DNA from: Fimbriimonadaceae bacterium
Lineage (GTDB): Bacteria; Armatimonadota; Fimbriimonadia; Fimbriimonadales; Fimbriimonadaceae
Length of the DNA stretch: 7,033 bases
Reading direction: 5' to 3'
NCBI GenBank assembly: GCA_020851885.1
Contig: JADZBW010000292.1
Span: 1-7,033 of the forward strand
In this document: positions 5,421 through 7,033 of the stretch, one piece after another
How positions within the stretch are numbered: the stretch's first letter is position 1
How the letters are laid out: each line of letters begins with the position of its first letter
Notes under the pieces: model-generated
What the model was told of the DNA's origin: nothing
What the model saw: only the letters and a program-made list of their open reading frames with translations
The model's database searches: none
Made by a program: the position numbers and the translations under genes

Positions 5421-6263
5421 ATGTCCCACCACCTCCTGGGTGCCCATATGCCAACCGGTAAAGGACTTGGCGCCGCCCTTCGCGACGGCAAAGCGATCGG
5501 CTGCACGGCGGTGCAGGTCTTTACATCCAGCCCCCAGCAGTGGAAGGCAAAGGCAATCACCGACGCGATGGTTGCCGATTTCAAAGCCGCCCAAAGGGAG
5601 ACCGGGATCGACTGCGTGGTCAGCCATGACAGCTACTTGGTCAACCTCTGTGCCCCAACCGACGAAAACCGCATGAAGAGCATCGATGGACTCAAGGGTG
5701 AATTACGGCGTTGCCACCAATATGGGATCAGGTGGGCGGTCTCTCACATTGGGGCGCACTTGGGCCAGGGGATCGATGAGGGGCTGAAGGTGGCGGCCAA
5801 GAGCGTGCTCGAGGTCCTGAAGGACACCGAAGAGACGATCATCCTCGCTGAAACCACGGCCGGTCAGGGATCTTCATTGGACGCGCGTTTTGAGGAGATC
5901 GCACGTCTCTTGGAGCTAACCGGGAATCCAGATCGGTTGTGCGTCTGCCTGGATACATGCCACATCTTCGCGGCGGGCTATGACATTCGAACAGCAGAGG
6001 GGTACCACGAGACGTTTGAAGAGTTCGAACGCCTTATAGGTATTGGAAAACTCAAGGCCATTCACGCTAATGACAGCAAGAAAGCCCTCGGCTCGCGGGT
6101 CGATCGACATGAGCATCTCGGCGAAGGCGAGATTGGCGTTGGGGCGTTCAATTTGCTTGTCAACGATCCACGGTTCTTCGAAGTCCCGATCTTGCTGGAA
6201 ACGCCAGACGCTCCCGAGGGCCATGAGCGCAACTTGGCGAAGTTGTGGTCGATGGCGAAATAA
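5421..6263 (+). CDS. nfo: Endonuclease IV (apurinic/apyrimidinic endonuclease)
   Basis: A TIM-barrel metallo-endonuclease that cuts the DNA backbone 5' to abasic sites and clears 3'-blocking groups in base-excision repair. The length is 280 residues against about 285 in E. coli Nfo. All nine ligands of the trinuclear zinc site can be placed: His69 (SHDSYLVNL), His109 (SHIGAHLGQ), Glu144 (AETTAGQGS), Asp178 and His181 (LDTCHIFAAGYD), His215 (IHANDSK), Asp228 and His230 (VDRHEHLGEGEIG) and Glu260 (LLETPD). Numbering is nearly that of the E. coli enzyme. ATG5421 is chosen because the barrel starts at LLGAHMPTGKGL, where the family begins. The frame is open back to 5328, but that would add 31 residues that overlap manB and lack family resemblance. 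It ends 12 bases from the convergent VWA gene, with no terminator hairpin in that gap. No sign of damage or transfer. Confidence 0.95.
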   Translation: MSHHLLGAHMPTGKGLGAALRDGKAIGCTAVQVFTSSPQQWKAKAITDAMVADFKAAQRETGIDCVVSHDSYLVNLCAPTDENRMKSIDGLKGELRRCHQYGIRWAVSHIGAHLGQGIDEGLKVAAKSVLEVLKDTEETIILAETTAGQGSSLDARFEEIARLLELTGNPDRLCVCLDTCHIFAAGYDIRTAEGYHETFEEFERLIGIGKLKAIHANDSKKALGSRVDRHEHLGEGEIGVGAFNLLVNDPRFFEVPILLETPDAPEGHERNLAKLWSMAK

Positions 6264-6275
6264 ACCTACGCCAGC

Positions 6276-7033
6276 TTAGTTCGACTTCTTGCCCTGATCC
6301 AGTTGGACCATCGTTCCCATCAGCGTCTTCTCCGCTCCCCCGGTATCACCGGTTTGCAAGGCGCGCAGGGCCATGGTCACTTCTTGGGCCTCGCCGGTGC
6401 GACCTTCGCTCAGCAATAAAGCCTGGGTCTTCTGAAGATCGGCAATCGCTCCCATCGCGGTCAATTGCCCGGTCTTGAGACCCATAATCGTCTTCTCCAC
6501 CACCCGTGACGCCTGGGCGATCTGAGATGCCTGAGAGACGCGGGGATTCTGGGGAAGCGTGTATTTCGCCGAATCGGCAGTGAACTCGATCACGAAGTCA
6601 AGGTCGATCGTCTCGGTTTGGCCGGTCGCCATATCGTCATAGCTCAACCTTCCCGCAGCAACGCGATACCAACCGAGAGGATGATTCTGAAATTCCAGAT
6701 CAACGACTTGCTGGAGGGTCGAACCGCGCTCGAGGTCGGCCAAGTCGATGTGCACTTCGCCAGAGGTAGCGACCTGAGGTCCACGCATGGAAACCCACCG
6801 ACTGAGCTTGATATCCAGCTTCAGATTCCGCGCGGTGACCGTCATCAGCTTCTCGAGCTCGGTTCGAAACACCTCCGGGATCAGGTTCGGCTGAGGCACG
6901 TAGTAGTAGTTCCCACCCGCCTTCTTGGCCATGCTGGCAAGGAGCTCTTCATTGTAATCTGGGCCAAAGCCAAGGAAGGTACAGGTAATCCCCCTCGCCT
7001 TGATATCGCCAGCATGGGAGACGAGGGCGGAAA
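6276..7033 (-). CDS. von Willebrand factor A (VWA) domain protein, C-terminal part only
   Basis: The reading frame runs off the right edge, so the N-terminus and the MIDAS metal site (DxSxS) are not visible. The first visible residues (SALVSHAGDIKARGITCTFL, then GFGPDYNEELLASMAKKAGGNYYYV) match the last strand and helices of a VWA domain, compare the 'GVTVSTIGLG.DYNE.LM..IA..GGGNFYFV' pattern of bacterial VWA proteins. After about residue 55 of the visible part comes an amphipathic helix 'PEVFRTELEKLMT', a beta-rich domain at about 69-158 with alternating hydrophobic strands, then a helical tail at about 165-245 rich in Ala, Gln and Thr ending QGKKSN. VWA domains bind proteins through a metal ion; bacterial members act in surface adhesion, metal-chelatase-like or stress systems. 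The C-terminal part has no membrane segment or sorting signal. Internal ATG6932 is not the start, because homology continues upstream of it. Domain call is firm, function is unknown. Confidence 0.8.
   Translation of the reverse strand, partial: SALVSHAGDIKARGITCTFLGFGPDYNEELLASMAKKAGGNYYYVPQPNLIPEVFRTELEKLMTVTARNLKLDIKLSRWVSMRGPQVATSGEVHIDLADLERGSTLQQVVDLEFQNHPLGWYRVAAGRLSYDDMATGQTETIDLDFVIEFTADSAKYTLPQNPRVSQASQIAQASRVVEKTIMGLKTGQLTAMGAIADLQKTQALLLSEGRTGEAQEVTMALRALQTGDTGGAEKTLMGTMVQLDQGKKSN

Noticed and set aside
5354..5584. An extended manB reading frame starting at 5584 (77 extra N-terminal residues).
   Set aside because: It would run through the divergent nfo gene, and the extra residues do not resemble phosphomannomutase. 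The family N-terminus begins at the ATG at 5353, which has a -10-like hexamer 7 bases upstream.

Overview
The window is about 7 kb of chromosome-like DNA from a free-living bacterium. It looks like ordinary housekeeping and cell-surface gene content with no mobile element, CRISPR array, RNA gene or phage signature. Three things suggest a deep-branching, possibly armatimonad (Fimbriimonas-like) or similar lineage: a solitary type IV pilin-like pseudopilin with a large C-terminal domain, a J-domain/WD40 fusion, and start codons placed directly after -10-like hexamers with little Shine-Dalgarno signal. This lineage call is inference only and is weak.

Layout from left to right. A FabI-type enoyl-ACP reductase (minus strand, 8-505) stops after 165 residues at an in-frame TAA that falls just past the catalytic lysine. 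It is divergent from a secreted SGNH/GDSL esterase (plus, 590-1855). The esterase converges, with a 4-base gap, on a 399-residue protein made of an N-terminal J domain and a seven-bladed WD40 propeller (minus, 1860-3059). Upstream on the same strand are a pseudopilin (3166-3927, or 3936 with a TTG start) and then a phosphomannomutase of the ManB/CpsG type (4001-5353). The phosphomannomutase is divergent, across 67 bases, from endonuclease IV (nfo, plus, 5421-6263). Nfo converges, with a 12-base gap, on the C-terminal part of a von Willebrand factor A domain protein (minus, 6276 to the right edge), whose start lies outside the window.

The genes do not form one obvious pathway. They cover fatty-acid elongation (FabI), a secreted hydrolase, chaperone-linked scaffolding (J-WD40), envelope or secretion (pseudopilin), activated-mannose supply (ManB), base-excision repair (Nfo) and a probable surface or signalling VWA protein.

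The most interesting signal is regulatory. All six genes whose 5' ends are visible have a hexamer of the form xAnnnT (TAAACT three times, TAAAAT, CATAAT, GATAAT) ending 5-7 bases before an ATG, GTG or TTG in the right frame, and no good ribosome binding site. This is the geometry expected for leaderless transcripts that begin at the start codon. No previously undescribed multi-gene system is evident. The intergenic stretches are all shorter than about 110 bases.
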